From the NCBI GenBank assembly GCA_943328365.2, contig CALPZT020000080.1, positions 1 through 7,029 of the forward strand: 7,029 nucleotides of DNA, in the 5' to 3' direction. The notes below the pieces were generated by a model that was not told where the DNA came from, did not search any database, and was given only the letters and a program-made list of their open reading frames with translations. Both the position numbers and the translations under genes were made by a program. This DNA comes from Bifidobacterium breve. Its GTDB lineage: Bacteria; Actinomycetota; Actinomycetes; S36-B12. Positions 6,526-7,029 of the stretch are shown here, one piece after another (the first letter of the stretch is position 1; the number at the start of each line of letters is the position of its first letter).

Positions 6526-7029
6526 CGGGCACCTACCGTTTCATTCTCGTCCGTCATCTCGTGTTCGATTGTCGCGTACGGATCCGGTACGCCGTAGCCG
6601 TACGGATCGCTCGTGACCACAGGAAGCACTGGGAAGTTCTCCAGCGGAACCGGGGTCTGAGTCTGCCACTCCAGGGTCTTGGCGCCCCAGGGATTTGCCG
6701 GCGCGATCGTGCCGGAACGCCATGACGTGATGATGGCGTAGAGGAAGATCAGCATGCCGACACCGATCATGTAGGCACCAATCGTAGAGATCCAGTTCGA
6801 GATATCGAAGGCGTTGTCGAACTGAAGCACGCGACGCGGCTGGCCTTGGAGTCCGGCGACGAACATGGAGCCGAAGGTGATCTGGAAGGCGAAGAAGGCG
6901 ACCCAGAAGCCGGTCATCCCAAGTCGATGGTGAAGCATCTTCCCGGTCATCTTCGGGAACCAGTATGCAATGGCCCCCATCGCGCCGAAGAGGCCCGCGC
7001 CCATGAGCATGAAGTGGAAGTGCGCGACG
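6522..7029 (-). CDS. ctaD: Cytochrome c oxidase subunit I, C-terminal part (5' end beyond window)
   Basis: The last 168 residues of the catalytic subunit of a haem-copper oxidase, which reduces oxygen to water and pumps protons across the membrane. The first visible residues VAHFHF hold the His-X-His pair (H3 and H5 of the fragment) that binds the iron of the active-site haem and of the low-spin haem. Then come YWFPKMTGKM (22-31), a helix with FWVAFFAFQITFG (41-53), QGQPRR (61-66) whose two arginines fit the haem propionate contacts, and a last helix (about 82-103). The soluble tail NPWGAKTLEW (112-121) and PLENFPVLP (128-136) is typical of caa3/SoxM-type subunit I. The usual FPMHFLG segment before the Arg pair reads GSMFVAGLQ, losing its His. 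The stop overlaps ctaE. The copper-B and proton-channel residues lie outside the window. Confidence 0.92.
   Translation of the reverse strand, partial: VAHFHFMLMGAGLFGAMGAIAYWFPKMTGKMLHHRLGMTGFWVAFFAFQITFGSMFVAGLQGQPRRVLQFDNAFDISNWISTIGAYMIGVGMLIFLYAIITSWRSGTIAPANPWGAKTLEWQTQTPVPLENFPVLPVVTSDPYGYGVPDPYATIEHEMTDENETVGAR

Overview
This is a GC-rich stretch of an actinobacterial chromosome. Three things point there: a WhiB-family iron-sulfur regulator (found only in Actinobacteria and their phages), an FbiA plus two-domain FbiB pair for coenzyme F420 (the actinobacterial form, with a nitroreductase domain fused to the glutamyl ligase), and the order whiB2 <- -> fbiA-fbiB, which matches Mycobacterium tuberculosis Rv3260c-Rv3261-Rv3262. 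Genus cannot be fixed from the window. There are no RNA genes, mobile elements, CRISPR arrays or phage genes, and no broken genes. Two genes run off the edges.

Left part (1-908, minus strand): whiB2 is followed after 40 nt by the start of a family 2 glycosyltransferase, truncated at base 1. Between whiB2 and fbiA (909-1162) lies a divergent control region. Its 940-1060 part is AT-rich and holds a good sigma-70-like promoter for whiB2. A perfect 9-bp inverted repeat sits where the 5' end of the whiB2 transcript should be, just before a strong Shine-Dalgarno sequence.

Middle (1163-3579, plus strand): fbiA and fbiB overlap by one base (TGATG) and form an F420 operon. FbiA makes dehydro-F420-0 from FO. 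FbiB reduces it and adds the glutamate tail. The FO synthase is not in the window.

Right part (3599-7029, minus strand): a tight cytochrome oxidase operon reading right to left: ctaD (C-terminal part only), ctaE, a CopD-type copper membrane protein and an unrecognised 168-residue two-helix membrane protein. Junctions are a 4-nt ATGA overlap, a 24-nt gap and another ATGA overlap. CtaD should be the catalytic subunit, CtaE its structural partner and CopD a probable copper supplier for the oxidase metal centres. The last gene is the least understood. The oxidase subunits look divergent, and CopD lacks the CtaG assembly domain fused to it in some actinobacteria. fbiB and the last gene of this operon end tail to tail, 19 nt apart.

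Most of the window is recognisable core metabolism. I see no convincing wholly new system. The oxidase operon with its unknown small membrane protein, and the whiB2 leader hairpin, are the parts most worth a second look.
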